Part shown: in pieces, positions 8,001 to 16,888 of the stretch
Layout: every line of letters starts with the position of its first letter
Position numbering within the stretch: position 1 is the stretch's first letter
DNA from: Lysobacteraceae bacterium
GTDB lineage: Bacteria > Pseudomonadota > Gammaproteobacteria > Xanthomonadales > Wenzhouxiangellaceae
Length of the DNA: 25,274 bases
Assembly: GCA_020201235.1 (NCBI GenBank)
Contig: JAIVHD010000250.1
Span: 1-25,274, forward strand
Direction of reading: 5' to 3'
Notes under the pieces: model-generated
Database searches by the model: none
What the model saw: only the letters and a program-made list of their open reading frames with translations
Told to the model about the DNA's origin: nothing
Program-made: the position numbers and the translations under genes

Positions 8001-8385
8001 AGTGGATGCACGCGATTGGATACATGACGAGAAGCCCCGGGTGTCTGGTGGAAACCACACAGCAGGTTTTATCGCTCGAAGCTGCTCAGCGTAGCCGATT
8101 GCGCATCCGCAGTGGTGGCCATCGCCGCGCCGATCCGGTGACGAATAAGCCGGGCTGAAATTCACTGCCTATCGTTCAAGGTACACTAGTACCATGACCC
8201 ATAGATTTCGGAACAACCAGAGCCGACCCGGATGTGCCGGGACAAGGTACCGCGCGCCGGCAATGGCCCATCCTTTGGCAAGCGCTGCAACGCCGTCCTG
8301 GTGCATCCGGGGGGCTCTGGTTGTTCCGAAATTTATGGGTCGCGGTACTAGCAATTAGAATTTCCGAGGCCGCTGGAGACCGATT
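8001..8385. other. Gene-free interval holding the large inverted repeat
   Basis: A 385-bp divergent spacer between the NRDE and SIMPL genes. Its right half is occupied by an inverted-repeat element at 8186-8351, described separately. The left half (8001-8185) shows no coding potential I trust and no confident promoter. Confidence 0.6.
8186..8351. repeat. Imperfect palindromic repeat element, copy 1
   Basis: The arms 8186-8224 and 8313-8351 are reverse complements at 36 of 39 positions, starting CTAGTACC and ending GGTACTAG. Pairing continues inward with CCCGGATG against CATCCGGG, so the RNA could fold into a hairpin of about 166 nt. The centre (8261-8294) matches 26 of 34 bases with 11579-11612, which marks it as one member of a dispersed family. 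It encodes no protein. It resembles a MITE or a large REP-type element; no target duplication is obvious. Confidence 0.85.
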
Positions 8386-9090
8386 ATGGCTCGAAATCAA
8401 ACCTGGGCCGCTGCAACGATACTGGCGCTTGGCCTGGTCGTATCCTGCTGGATGATCAGCGCTGCGATTCGCGACTTTTCAGTGCGCGACCGTCTCGTCG
8501 AAGTCAAGGGGCTGGCCGAGCGCGAAGTGAACGCCGACCTGGCAATCTGGCCGATCACCTACAGCCTGGCGGCCACTTCGCTTGACCAACTGCGCCAGCA
8601 TCTCGACCGGGCCGACGAATCGATCGTCGCCTTCCTCAAGCTCAACGGCTTCTCCGACGACGAATTCACGCGCGCGCCGCCACGTGTGACCGATCGCTGG
8701 CTCAACAGTTACGAAAACCAACGCCCGGCCGAACGTTACAGCGCCGAACGAACGCTAACCCTGCGCAGCCCGCGAGTCGCGGCGACCCGCCAGGCCATGG
8801 CCCAGGCTACCGAGCTGATCAGCCAGGGTGTGCCGCTGACCCCCAACTGGGGCAGCGGCGCGGATTTCCTGTTTACCGGTCTGGAGCGAGTCAAACCGGA
8901 AATGATCGCGCTGGCGACCGCCGATGCGCGTCGCGCCGCCAATCAGTTTGCGGAGGATTCCGGCAGCGCCGTCGGTGCCATTCGAACGGCTCGTCAGGGT
9001 TATTTTACGATTACCCAACGCGACCCGAGCTCGCCGCACATCAAGCTGGTCCGGGTCGTGACCACGATCGAGTATTTTCTCAGCGATTGA
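8386..9090 (+). CDS. SIMPL (DUF541) domain protein, membrane-anchored
   Basis: A 234-residue protein with an N-terminal hydrophobic segment (residues 7-27, AAATILALGLVVSCW) that looks like an uncleaved anchor. The SIMPL domain follows: VEVKGLAEREVNADLAIWPI near the start, repeated Gln/Arg/Ala-rich helices, and the signature end YFTITQRDPSSPHIKLVRVVTTIEYFL. Family members are periplasmic or membrane-facing proteins of uncertain function, some linked to oxidative stress and outer-membrane assembly. GGAG lies about 8 nt before the ATG. It is followed 89 bp later by the nfeD-like gene in the same direction and may be co-transcribed. The palindromic repeat ends about 35 bp upstream, so its promoter is close to or within the element. 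Confidence 0.87.
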   Translation: MARNQTWAAATILALGLVVSCWMISAAIRDFSVRDRLVEVKGLAEREVNADLAIWPITYSLAATSLDQLRQHLDRADESIVAFLKLNGFSDDEFTRAPPRVTDRWLNSYENQRPAERYSAERTLTLRSPRVAATRQAMAQATELISQGVPLTPNWGSGADFLFTGLERVKPEMIALATADARRAANQFAEDSGSAVGAIRTARQGYFTITQRDPSSPHIKLVRVVTTIEYFLSD

Positions 9091-9179
9091 CGCACTCAGC
9101 CAACCGTCCGTCGGCCCCGGACCGGTCATCGAGCCCTCGACTGGTATCAAGCCGATCAGCGAAACTCAAGGTGGACGCC

Positions 9180-10753
9180 ATGAAGCTTTCCAACAAGCGA
9201 TTTTCCGAGACCAAATCGCCTGACAATACCGACCGCCCCGGTTGCCCGGGACTGGCCAGGACAATCCGCGGGAGCTGCCGTGCCTTCGCAGGCGCGTTGC
9301 TACTGCTGGCCGGCCAGGCGCTGGCGCAGTCGGAGAACCCGTCGGACACGATCGGCACAGGCTCGGCTTATGTGCTGAGCGTCGACGATGCGATCGGACC
9401 GGCGACCCGCGATTACATCGTGCGCGGCATTGAGCGGGCCGAAAGCGAACGCGCCGAATTGATCGTGCTGCGCATCAACACGCCCGGCGGACTGGATGCT
9501 TCGATGCGCGACATCATTGGCAAGATTCTCGCATCTAGCGTGCCGGTAGCCACCTGGGTTTATCCTCCGGGTTCGCGCGCAGCCAGCGCCGGCACCTACA
9601 TTTTGTATGCCAGCCACATCGCGGCCATGGCACCTTCGACCAACCTGGGTGCGGCAACGCCGGTCCAAATTGGCGCTGGCGGTGGTGACGACAGCGGCGG
9701 GTCGGCCTCGCTGCAGCGCGCGCGCGATGCGCTCGATGACGCAGAGGACCCATCACAAAACCGCCGACGTCGCAGTCCAGCCCGGGTGATGCCTCCAGCA
9801 AAAAAGCCATCAACGACGCCGTCGCCTACATCAAGGGCCTGGCCGAACGCCACGATCGCAACCACGAATGGGCCGAGCGCGCGGTACGCGAAGCGGCCAG
9901 CCTAACCGCCAGCGAAGCGCTGGAACAAAATGTGATCGACCTGATTGCGAGCAATCTGGCGCAACTGCTGGAGGCGATTGACGGCCGCGAAGTGCGCATG
10001 GACGACGGCCGGCGAACGCTCGCCACCGCCGGGCTTTCAGTGATCGAAATCGAGCCGGACTGGCGCACCGATTTGCTGGCCATCATCACCAATCCGACGC
10101 TGGCCTACATTCTGCTGATGGTCGGCGTCTACGGGTTAATCCTCGAGGGCTACAGTCCCGGCGCCTTGGTGCCGGGCGTGATCGGCGGCATCTGCCTGCT
10201 GCTGGCTTTGTACGCATTCCAGATTCTGCCGGTCAACTACGCCGGCCTTGCATTGATGGCGCTGGGTCTTGGGCTGATCGCGGTCGAGATCTTCGTGCCA
10301 TCGTTCGGGATTCTCGGGGTTGGCGGCATTATCGCCGTGATGTTCGGCTCGATCATCCTGTTCGATACCGACGCGCCGGGCCTTGAAATGCACACCGGAC
10401 TGATCGCCGGCATGGGTTTTGGCTTCGCGCTGATCTTTGCGGTCATCATCTGGCTGGCTGCGCGCTCCATTCGCAAACCGCGTGTCAGCAGCCAGCAGAT
10501 CCTGGTCGGCGAACAGGCCGAAGCCATACGCGATTTCGAAGACGGCCATGGCCGGGTCCACTTGCAGGGCGAAGACTGGTCGGCCCGGGCCGGCCAGCCG
10601 GTATCAAAAGGCGATCAAGTACGGATTACGGCGATGCAGGAAGAGGGCTTTGTGCTTGAGGTCGAGCCGCTCTCGTCCAACGACCGCGGCGGAACCCGGA
10701 GAACACACCACCAATCGGTTTATCCCACTGACTCAAAAGGAGAAAACGCATGA
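9180..10753 (+). pseudogene. nfeD: NfeD long-form membrane serine protease (ClpP-class), frameshifted
   Basis: The first frame (from ATG 9180, AAGGTGG 6 nt upstream) carries a signal-like segment (AFAGALLLLAGQALA) and the protease half: LRINTPGGLDASMRDI and RAASAGTYILYASHIAAMAPSTNLGAATPVQ. The presumed catalytic Ser is residue 136 (codon 9585-9587). The second half lies one base back in another frame: KKAINDAVAYIKGLAERHDRN, EAASLTASEALEQNVIDLIA, four to five membrane helices, and a C-terminal OB-fold (ILVGEQAEAIRDFED...). Because the second frame has a stop at 9737-9739 and conserved sequence resumes near 9800, the lost base lies between 9740 and 9800; the AAAA at 9757-9760 is the simplest site. 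The presumed catalytic Lys is at 9803-9805. The gene ends in an ATGA overlap with the slipin gene. A sequencing error would also explain this. Confidence 0.85.
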
Positions 10754-11508
10754 ATGTGGAGTTCATCTATTTTGCGACCACCATCGCGGTCCTGCTTGTT
10801 CTGCTGCTGGCCAATACGATTAAGATCCTGCGCGAGTACGAGCGTGGCGTCATCTTCACGTTGGGCCGCTTCGACAAGGTCAAGGGCCCCGGCCTGATCA
10901 TCGTCATCCCGTTCATCCAGCAGATGGTGCGCGTCGACCTTCGCGTGATCGTCATGGATGTACCGACCCAGGACGTGATCTCCTACGACAACGTCTCGGT
11001 CAAGGTCAACGCCGTGGTCTACTACCGTGTCATCGATCCGGAAAAGGCCACGATCAATGTCGAGCGTTTCATGGACGCGACCAATCAGTTGGCCCAGACT
11101 ACGCTCAGATCGGTGCTCGGCAAGCACGAACTCGACGAGATGCTGTCCGAGCGCGACAAGCTCAACGAGGACATCCAGGAAATCCTCGATCGCCAGACCG
11201 ACGCCTGGGGCGTCAAGGTCAACAACGTCGAGATCAAGCACGTCGACCTGGACGAATCCATGGTCCGATCGATTGCAAAACAGGCCGAAGCCGAGCGGAC
11301 CCGGCGAGCCAAGGTGATTCATGCCGAAGGCGAGCAGCAGGCGGCGCAAAAGCTTGTGGAGGCCGCCGAGAAACTGGCCGAAAGCCCCAACGCAATCCAG
11401 CTGCGCTACCTGCAAACGCTGGCCGAAATCGCCGGCGAGCACAACTCGACCATCGTCTTCCCGGTGCCCATCGACACGATCAACAAGTTGTTGGGCGGTA
11501 AGGGCTAG
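10750..11508 (+). CDS. Slipin (stomatin-like SPFH/band 7 membrane protein)
   Basis: A 252-residue protein of normal family length. One N-terminal membrane segment ([19 protein letters not shown]) is followed by the SPFH domain: [62 protein letters not shown], then a coiled-coil rich in [21 protein letters not shown]. The C-terminus [10 protein letters not shown] is the hydrophobic segment that, in archaeal PH1511, is cleaved by the partner NfeD protease. AAAGGAG precedes the ATG, which overlaps the nfeD stop (ATGA), so the two are translationally coupled. Slipins form membrane scaffolds in lipid microdomains. The gene itself is intact although its partner is frameshifted. Confidence 0.93.
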   Translation: MNVEFIYFATTIAVLLVLLLANTIKILREYERGVIFTLGRFDKVKGPGLIIVIPFIQQMVRVDLRVIVMDVPTQDVISYDNVSVKVNAVVYYRVIDPEKATINVERFMDATNQLAQTTLRSVLGKHELDEMLSERDKLNEDIQEILDRQTDAWGVKVNNVEIKHVDLDESMVRSIAKQAEAERTRRAKVIHAEGEQQAAQKLVEAAEKLAESPNAIQLRYLQTLAEIAGEHNSTIVFPVPIDTINKLLGGKG

Positions 11509-11536
11509 TGGGCCATGCGGTTAATTAGGTAACACT

Positions 11537-11660
11537 CAGAGCCACTGTGCCGGTGCGAATCAAGGCGCGTTTCGCAGGGAATGGCCGCTCCCTTGCCAAG
11601 AAATGCAACGCCGAGTCGCGCCGGCAGCGCTGAGAGGCGAGCCCTGCGGGGGTTCCGGAC
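11537..11660. repeat. Imperfect palindromic repeat element, copy 2 (diverged)
   Basis: It sits between the convergent slipin and S9 peptidase genes. It begins CAGAGCC and ends GGTTCCG, as the inner part of copy 1 does, and 11579-11612 matches 26 of 34 bases of copy 1 (8261-8294). GCCGGTGCGA (11549-11558) pairs with TCGCGCCGGC (11616-11625) at 9 of 10 positions. The outer arms of copy 1 are missing. Its position suggests it could serve as a transcription end, but no T-run is present. Confidence 0.65.
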
Positions 11661-11663
11661 GAA

Positions 11664-13628
11664 TCAGTCGAGCAGATGGGTCTCCAGGAATAGAATGGTG
11701 GCCTCGCTGAACAAGTCGCGATTTTCCTTTTTGCGGTAGCCGTGCCCCTCATTCAGGGCATTCATGTACCACACCGGGCTGCCCTGCTCGCGTAACGCTG
11801 CAACCATCTGTTCGGCTTCGGTTACCGGCACGCGCGGATCGTTCTGACCCTGCACGACGAACATCGGAATCTTAATCTGCTCGACGTTGTTCAGCGGGCT
11901 GATCTTTTGCAGGTGGGCGCGCATTTCCGGATCGCGCTCGTCGCCGTATTCGGGCCGTCTGAGGTCGCGACGATAGTCCTGGGTGTTCTCCAGGAAGGTC
12001 ACGAAGTTGCTGATGCCGACGATATCCACGGCCGCTTTAAGACGGTCGCTGTAAAGCACGCTGCTGGCCAGCACCATGTAACCGCCGTAGCTTCCGCCGT
12101 ACACGGCGACCCGCTGGTGGTCGAGCTCGGGCTGCTCGGCAAGCCAGTCGAGCAAAGCGCCGATATCGCGCACCGAATCCTCGCGCAGCAGGCCGTTGTC
12201 CAGCCGCAGATAGCTTTTGCCGTACCCCGACGACCCGCGCACGTTGGGCACGACAACGGCCGCCCCGAGTCGATCGACCCATAACTGATACGTGCTGCTG
12301 AAGGTCGGCCGGGCCTGGCTTTCCGGACCGCCGTGGATTGAAATAATGACCGGATGCGGGCCCGGGCCGTGCGGACGATAAACAAACGCCGGGATTTTCC
12401 GCTGCGTATCGCCGGCCATGTCGAAGGTCGGATATTCGATCAGCTCGGGCATGACGAAGTTTTTCGGGTCAAGCCCGCCGACTTCGCTGAAGGTCCAGCG
12501 ATTCAGCTCGCCGGACTGGAAGTCCAGCACATGAACATCGCTTGGCGAGCGGGCGTTGTTGAGCACCAGCCCAAGCCGCGAGTCGTCCGGGCTGAAGGCC
12601 GTGCCGCTGACCACACCCTCGGGTATGGCATCCATCATTCGGTATTCGTGATCGGCCAGATCAAATTGGTACACCCGGCTGATGCCGCCCTCGTTGGTGA
12701 CAAACACACCTGCGTTGCGAGCATGGTTGAGCGTCAGCCCCTGGACGGACCAATCGATGTCGCCGGTGATGATTTCCGGCTCGGCACCGCTGCCGAGGTT
12801 CATGTAGGCCAGCTTGTTGAACTCACTACCCGCGTCGGTACCGAAGTAGACGCCGCCGCCGTCCGCCGAAAAGGCATAGGCCAGATTGCGCGCCGGCCGC
12901 GCGTTACTGCCGGCAATCCGCTCGACATCGCCGCTCGCGAGATCGACCACATGAATGCGCGAGTCGTTGATGCTGATGTATTGCTGCACCAGCAACTTGG
13001 AGTTGTCGGATGCGAAATCCACCGGACCCCACCAGCTTCCGTCGGGTGCTTCCAGCACCAGTTCCGCCTCCATGCCCTGTTGCATGTCGAACATCCAGAC
13101 GTCGTTGGACCGGCCATCGCGTCGGGTCGACTGAAACGCCAGAAAGCGGCCGTCGTCGGACCATTGCAGCGCGCCGTTACGCGACTCGCCGTCGCTGATC
13201 ATGCGGTGGCTGCCGTCGACCGGGTAGAACAGGAAAACCTGGGAGAACTCGCTGCCGCCCTCGTCCATCGTGAAGGCCAGGGTTTCATCGCCCGGACGAC
13301 GGGCAACCTGGCCGACCGGCTCGTCGAACCAGCTCAACTGACGGCGCATGCCGCCCGGCAGCGCGACGCGGTGAATCTGGTTGACCTCGGCAAAGCGGGT
13401 GCTGATATACAGCGCCTGGCCATCCGCTGCCCAGTCGAGCAGACCGGCTGAGCGCACGTTTTGGTAGCGGGCAAGCGCGCGGCCGATGTCGGCCGGAATT
13501 TCCGGCACATCCTCGAGCACCACGTTGCCGGAGTTGGCCACGCGTCGCTCGACCTCGGCGGCCGAGACCATCCCGGTGGCGGTCAAAAAAATCACAACTG
13601 CAAGGCATTGCTGAAAGGTTGAATTCAT
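11664..13628 (-). CDS. S9-family prolyl oligopeptidase-like exopeptidase, secreted
   Basis: A 654-residue protein. A signal peptide (MNSTFQQCLAVVIFLTATGMVSAAE) suggests a periplasmic location. Residues ~40-400 form a WD40-like/beta-propeller half with repeats such as LQWSDDGRFLAFQS, YAFSADGGGVYFGT and TAFSPDDSRLGLVL. The C-terminal alpha/beta hydrolase has PVIISIHGGPESQ, the nucleophile in GGSYGGYM (Ser513), Asp597 in GQNDPRVP and His629 in NEGHGYRK. It therefore looks active and would release dipeptides or cleave after Pro/Ala. Two adjacent ATG codons exist (13631, 13628); the second sits 7 nt after GAGG and was chosen. It is monocistronic. An acylaminoacyl-peptidase-like specificity is an alternative. 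Confidence 0.93.
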   Translation of the reverse strand: MNSTFQQCLAVVIFLTATGMVSAAEVERRVANSGNVVLEDVPEIPADIGRALARYQNVRSAGLLDWAADGQALYISTRFAEVNQIHRVALPGGMRRQLSWFDEPVGQVARRPGDETLAFTMDEGGSEFSQVFLFYPVDGSHRMISDGESRNGALQWSDDGRFLAFQSTRRDGRSNDVWMFDMQQGMEAELVLEAPDGSWWGPVDFASDNSKLLVQQYISINDSRIHVVDLASGDVERIAGSNARPARNLAYAFSADGGGVYFGTDAGSEFNKLAYMNLGSGAEPEIITGDIDWSVQGLTLNHARNAGVFVTNEGGISRVYQFDLADHEYRMMDAIPEGVVSGTAFSPDDSRLGLVLNNARSPSDVHVLDFQSGELNRWTFSEVGGLDPKNFVMPELIEYPTFDMAGDTQRKIPAFVYRPHGPGPHPVIISIHGGPESQARPTFSSTYQLWVDRLGAAVVVPNVRGSSGYGKSYLRLDNGLLREDSVRDIGALLDWLAEQPELDHQRVAVYGGSYGGYMVLASSVLYSDRLKAAVDIVGISNFVTFLENTQDYRRDLRRPEYGDERDPEMRAHLQKISPLNNVEQIKIPMFVVQGQNDPRVPVTEAEQMVAALREQGSPVWYMNALNEGHGYRKKENRDLFSEATILFLETHLLD

Positions 13629-13958
13629 CATCAGTCCTCGGTGTTTTTTTATGGTGCTCAAATCGGCACCCTGGCGTGACTCGGGCAAGGCACGGCACGT
13701 GCCGGAGCATCGTTCGACGCCTCATTATGACCGATCACCCCGTGACCCGAGTGATGGCCGGTACGACTCACCCCAAACGCCGCGCCGGTTGCAGGCCATC
13801 GCCGCTGGCATCAACCCGGCCGATTCAGCATGCGCAAGTACACGCCGGCCGACCTGCTGGGCGAGCAAAAAGCGGCTTCGATGCGAATTCTGCTCAAGAC
13901 CGCCTGAGGCCTGCGGTCCCGACCTGCCTGGAACCGCTGTCGCCAACAACAGTTACTG
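13629..13958. other. Gene-free interval upstream of the S9 peptidase
   Basis: A 330-bp stretch between the S9 peptidase start and the end of the YeiH-family gene. It must hold the minus-strand promoter of the peptidase, but no box is convincing. A 25-codon plus-strand frame at 13830-13907 (MRKYTPADLLGEQKA...) has no ribosome site and no recognisable relative; it could be a gene remnant. Confidence 0.45.
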
Positions 13959-14921
13959 CTACCCGGGGCTGAACAGGCCGGCAAGCCCGCCGCCCAGCAC
14001 CAGCAGCAGCGTGCCTGCTGCAACCAACACCCACAAGGCTGCGGCCATCAGCAACGATCTCAAGCCAATCGCACGCACAAGCGGCAAACCCAGGCCCGCA
14101 CCGATCAGAAACAGCGTCGGCACCAGCAATTGACGCGCGGCCGCGGCCAGCGCGTCGAAGGCTGGCTCCAGCGACGGCAGCACCGATCGCAGCGCTGCCG
14201 CGACCAGGAACAAACCGATGAACCACGGCCAGCCAACGATCGAACGGTTGCCCGTAACCGCACGATTGACCGGCAATAGCGCCAAACCGATCATCAATGG
14301 CACAATCCACAGGGCCCGGGCCAGCTTCAGGACCGTCGCCTGTTGCAGGGCCTCGGTGCCGTAAGCCGATGCCGCGCCGATCACCGAACTGGTGTCATGA
14401 ATCGCAATCGCCGCCCACACGGCAAACTCGAGCTGCGTCAATGAAAGCCATTGGCCAACCCATGGAAAGACCAGCAGTGCAGTCGCATTGAGCACGAACA
14501 CACAGGCAAGCGCAACGCTCAAGGCCTCTGGGCGTGCACGAATGAGGGGTGCCACGGCCGCAATCGCGCTGCCGCCGCAAATCGCCGTGCCCGAGCCGAT
14601 CAACATGCGAGTATCGGCGGGCACGCGCAGCAAGCAGCCCAGAGCCAGTCCCAGCCCAAGCACTGTCGTGACCCCCAAACCGGTCACCCACAGGCCGGGC
14701 AGCCCGGTTTGCACAATGCGCTCTATCGGCAGCCCAAAGCCCAGGCCGACGACACTGGTTTTGAGCAGAAAGGTTGCCAGCGCTGCGCTTGTACGGCTAA
14801 ACGGGTTTCCCAGCAACCATGCAAATGCGATACCTGCGGCCAGGCCCGCGACCGCGCTCAGCGCCGGCCACAGCATCAGCAGTGCAATAACCACAAACAG
14901 GCTCTTGCGGAACAGGATCAT
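13959..14921 (-). CDS. YeiH/UPF0324 family inner-membrane permease (putative sulfate exporter)
   Basis: A 320-residue, almost wholly hydrophobic protein with about nine to ten membrane helices. Family signatures are LLKTSVVGLGFGL, the GSGTAICGGSAIAAVAP loop (normally GAGSSICGAAAV) and AIHDTSSVIGAA. Database names for this family say putative sulfate exporter, but the transported substrate is not established. The start at 14921 (MILFRKSLFVVI) gives the expected length; no strong ribosome site is seen, and a longer N-terminus up to 14978 is possible. It stands alone, with the same orientation as the DUF885 gene upstream but separated from it by an IS-end-like sequence. Confidence 0.85.
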   Translation of the reverse strand: MILFRKSLFVVIALLMLWPALSAVAGLAAGIAFAWLLGNPFSRTSAALATFLLKTSVVGLGFGLPIERIVQTGLPGLWVTGLGVTTVLGLGLALGCLLRVPADTRMLIGSGTAICGGSAIAAVAPLIRARPEALSVALACVFVLNATALLVFPWVGQWLSLTQLEFAVWAAIAIHDTSSVIGAASAYGTEALQQATVLKLARALWIVPLMIGLALLPVNRAVTGNRSIVGWPWFIGLFLVAAALRSVLPSLEPAFDALAAAARQLLVPTLFLIGAGLGLPLVRAIGLRSLLMAAALWVLVAAGTLLLVLGGGLAGLFSPG

Positions 14922-14999
14922 CAGCGGCACGAATGGTAATACGACAGTATCCCAGCGATTGCTCGGGGCTGCACGCAAACAACACGGCCGCGTGCTACC

Positions 15000-15094
15000 T
15001 AGCAGCCTGTCGGACTTAACGCTGATCTACTGCGGAAAAGCCGGATTGGGCCAGATTTCCCGCTCTTTTTCGTTAAATAGGCCCACTATTCGCC
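15000..15094 (-). mobile_element. Degenerate insertion-sequence end, copy A
   Basis: The end motif at 15000-15020 reads, on the minus strand, GTTAAGTCCGACAGG followed by CTGCTA. It matches 20 of 21 bases with 23710-23730 on the plus strand. Similarity continues weakly inside it (GATC and a TTTTCCGCAG-like stretch). The adjoining 15021-15094 (GCCGGATTGGGCC, CGCTCTTTTTCGTTAAATAGG) looks like the noncoding edge of a transposon and runs to the DUF885 stop. No transposase is present. The family is uncertain; an IS1182-like end is my best but unproven guess. Confidence 0.5.
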
Positions 15095-16888
15095 TCAAAA
15101 GATCGAAAAATCTGGCTCCTCGATCCAGGCGGTCATTTTTTTCTCCAGTGCGCTCAACGGCATCGCACCGTCGGACAGAAGCTGGTCGTGGAAGGCGCGC
15201 AGGTCGAAGTCTTCGGCAAGCTTGTCTTCGGCGCGCCGGCGCAGGTCGCGGATCAGCAATTCGCCAGTCTTATAGGCCAGCGCCTGTCCGGGCCAGGAAA
15301 TGTAGCGCGCAACTTCGGTGCGAACGTTGTGCGGCGCCAATGCCGAATTTTCCAGCAGGCAAGCCTCGGCCTGTTTCCGGGTCCAGTCGAAGTAGTGAAT
15401 ACCGGTATCCACAACCAGCCGGCAGGCTCGCCACATTTCATAGCTAAGCCGACCGAAGTGCTCGTAGGGCGTGGTGTAGATGCCCATTTCGATGCCGAGG
15501 TGTTCGGTGTACAGCGCCCAGCCTTCTCCAAACGCGGTGATATAGGTATCGCGGCGAAAGTCGGGCACATTTTCGAGTTCGCCGGCCAGCGCACCCTGGT
15601 GATGATGCCCGGGCACCGCTTCGTGCAGCGTTAGTGCCGGTAGCGAGTACAGCGGTCGCTGATGGAGCAAGTGGGTGTTGACCATGTAGCCGCCGGCAAG
15701 CCCGTTTTGCATATCGCCCGGCCAGTAACGCCCGGTCGTGTAGTTGGGTGCCATGTGCTCGGGCACCGGGCGCACGCCATAGGAAAGTCGCGGCAGCTTG
15801 CCGAAGAAGCGCGGCATCTGATCATCGGCACGCTTGGCAATCCAGGCCGCATGCTGAAGCAGCTGTTGTTCGGTGTTGGCATAAAATTGCTTGTCGGTTC
15901 GCAGAAAGTCGAGAAACTCCGCGAAGCTCCCCTGGAAACCCGATTCGGCAATCACGGCCTGCATTTCGGTGCGGATACGATCGACTTCGTCCAGGCCGCG
16001 CTGGTGTACCGCTTCCGGCGTGGTGTCCAGGGTCGTGTGCTGGCGCACCAGCACACGATAGTATTCCCGCCCGCCGGGGACCGCCGAGATGCCGACCGAT
16101 TCGCGCGGCTCGGCCAGGTAGCGCTCGGTAAAAAACGCAAGCAGTTCGGCGTAGGCCGGATCGACCCGGGCTTCGATCAGTTCGACCGCGCGGGCGCGCA
16201 GCCGATCGCCGTGCGCCTGATCGAGCGTCGCCGGCAGGCCGTTCAAAGGCGCGAGCAAAACGCTGTTTGCGCTCGGCGTCGCGACAATCGCCTCGAGCTG
16301 TTCGATCACCGCGTGGACCACGTAGGCCGGCTGAACAAAATCGGTCTCAATGCCCCTCTCAAGCCACGCCCGGTGTCCGGCCAGGAACTCCGGCAAGGCC
16401 TGCAGGCGCTGCAACCAGGCATCGGCCTGCTCCAGCGTGGCCAGGCGGGTGGAGCCGGCAACGCTCAGCGGCATGCTGAAAAAACCGGAATCGTTGACGA
16501 ACGACATCCTCTCGGGTTCGAACGGCGCGCTCTCGACCGCTGAGCGCAGCAGGTAGTGCATGACCGCATAGCTGCTGCGATTGGCCTCGGTGAGTTGCTC
16601 CGGGTCAATTTCCTCGACCCGTTCGAACAGGCGTTGTTGGACCCGGCGCCGCTCGGCGACCGCCTCGGCCGACGGGTCGGGCCAGCGCGCGGCAGCCTCA
16701 AGATCGCCGCGACGGCCGGCGCGGATCGGGTTGTGCGCCTGGCTGAAGGATTCGTAATCGGCCACCAGTTGTCCAAAGCGGCCGTCGACCGACCCGGACT
16801 TGCCGGAGGACACGTCGCCGCTGTCGGTATCGGCCGACAGAACAAACGGCCCCGTCAACGCCAACGTCAACAAAAAACAGCGAATCAT
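15095..16888 (-). CDS. DUF885 family exported metallopeptidase-like protein
   Basis: A 597-residue protein with an N-terminal signal peptide (MIRCFLLTLALTGPFVLSAD), so likely periplasmic. The mostly helical body carries HEAVPGHHHQ at 422-431, the zinc-peptidase-like signature of DUF885 proteins, which resemble M32 carboxypeptidases in fold. Flanking blocks GGYMVNTHLLHQRPLYSLPALTL (in part), GEGWALYTEHLG and YISWPGQALAYKTGE are all family-typical. The substrate is unknown. ATG 16888 overlaps the stop of the upstream VKOR-thioredoxin gene (ATGA), implying translational coupling. Confidence 0.9.
   Translation of the reverse strand: MIRCFLLTLALTGPFVLSADTDSGDVSSGKSGSVDGRFGQLVADYESFSQAHNPIRAGRRGDLEAAARWPDPSAEAVAERRRVQQRLFERVEEIDPEQLTEANRSSYAVMHYLLRSAVESAPFEPERMSFVNDSGFFSMPLSVAGSTRLATLEQADAWLQRLQALPEFLAGHRAWLERGIETDFVQPAYVVHAVIEQLEAIVATPSANSVLLAPLNGLPATLDQAHGDRLRARAVELIEARVDPAYAELLAFFTERYLAEPRESVGISAVPGGREYYRVLVRQHTTLDTTPEAVHQRGLDEVDRIRTEMQAVIAESGFQGSFAEFLDFLRTDKQFYANTEQQLLQHAAWIAKRADDQMPRFFGKLPRLSYGVRPVPEHMAPNYTTGRYWPGDMQNGLAGGYMVNTHLLHQRPLYSLPALTLHEAVPGHHHQGALAGELENVPDFRRDTYITAFGEGWALYTEHLGIEMGIYTTPYEHFGRLSYEMWRACRLVVDTGIHYFDWTRKQAEACLLENSALAPHNVRTEVARYISWPGQALAYKTGELLIRDLRRRAEDKLAEDFDLRAFHDQLLSDGAMPLSALEKKMTAWIEEPDFSIF

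Noticed and set aside
9754..9762. Programmed -1 frameshift in the NfeD gene
   Set aside because: The local sequence around CAAAAC is not a canonical X-XXY-YYZ slippery heptamer and no stimulatory structure is evident; a simple lost base explains it better.
12354..13451. 365-codon open frame on the plus strand
   Set aside because: It mirrors the S9 peptidase gene in a GC-rich background and has no recognisable motif.
13830..13907. 25-codon frame MRKYTPADLLGEQKA... as a small gene
   Set aside because: No ribosome site, no known relative, and it stands in an otherwise featureless spacer; at most a remnant.
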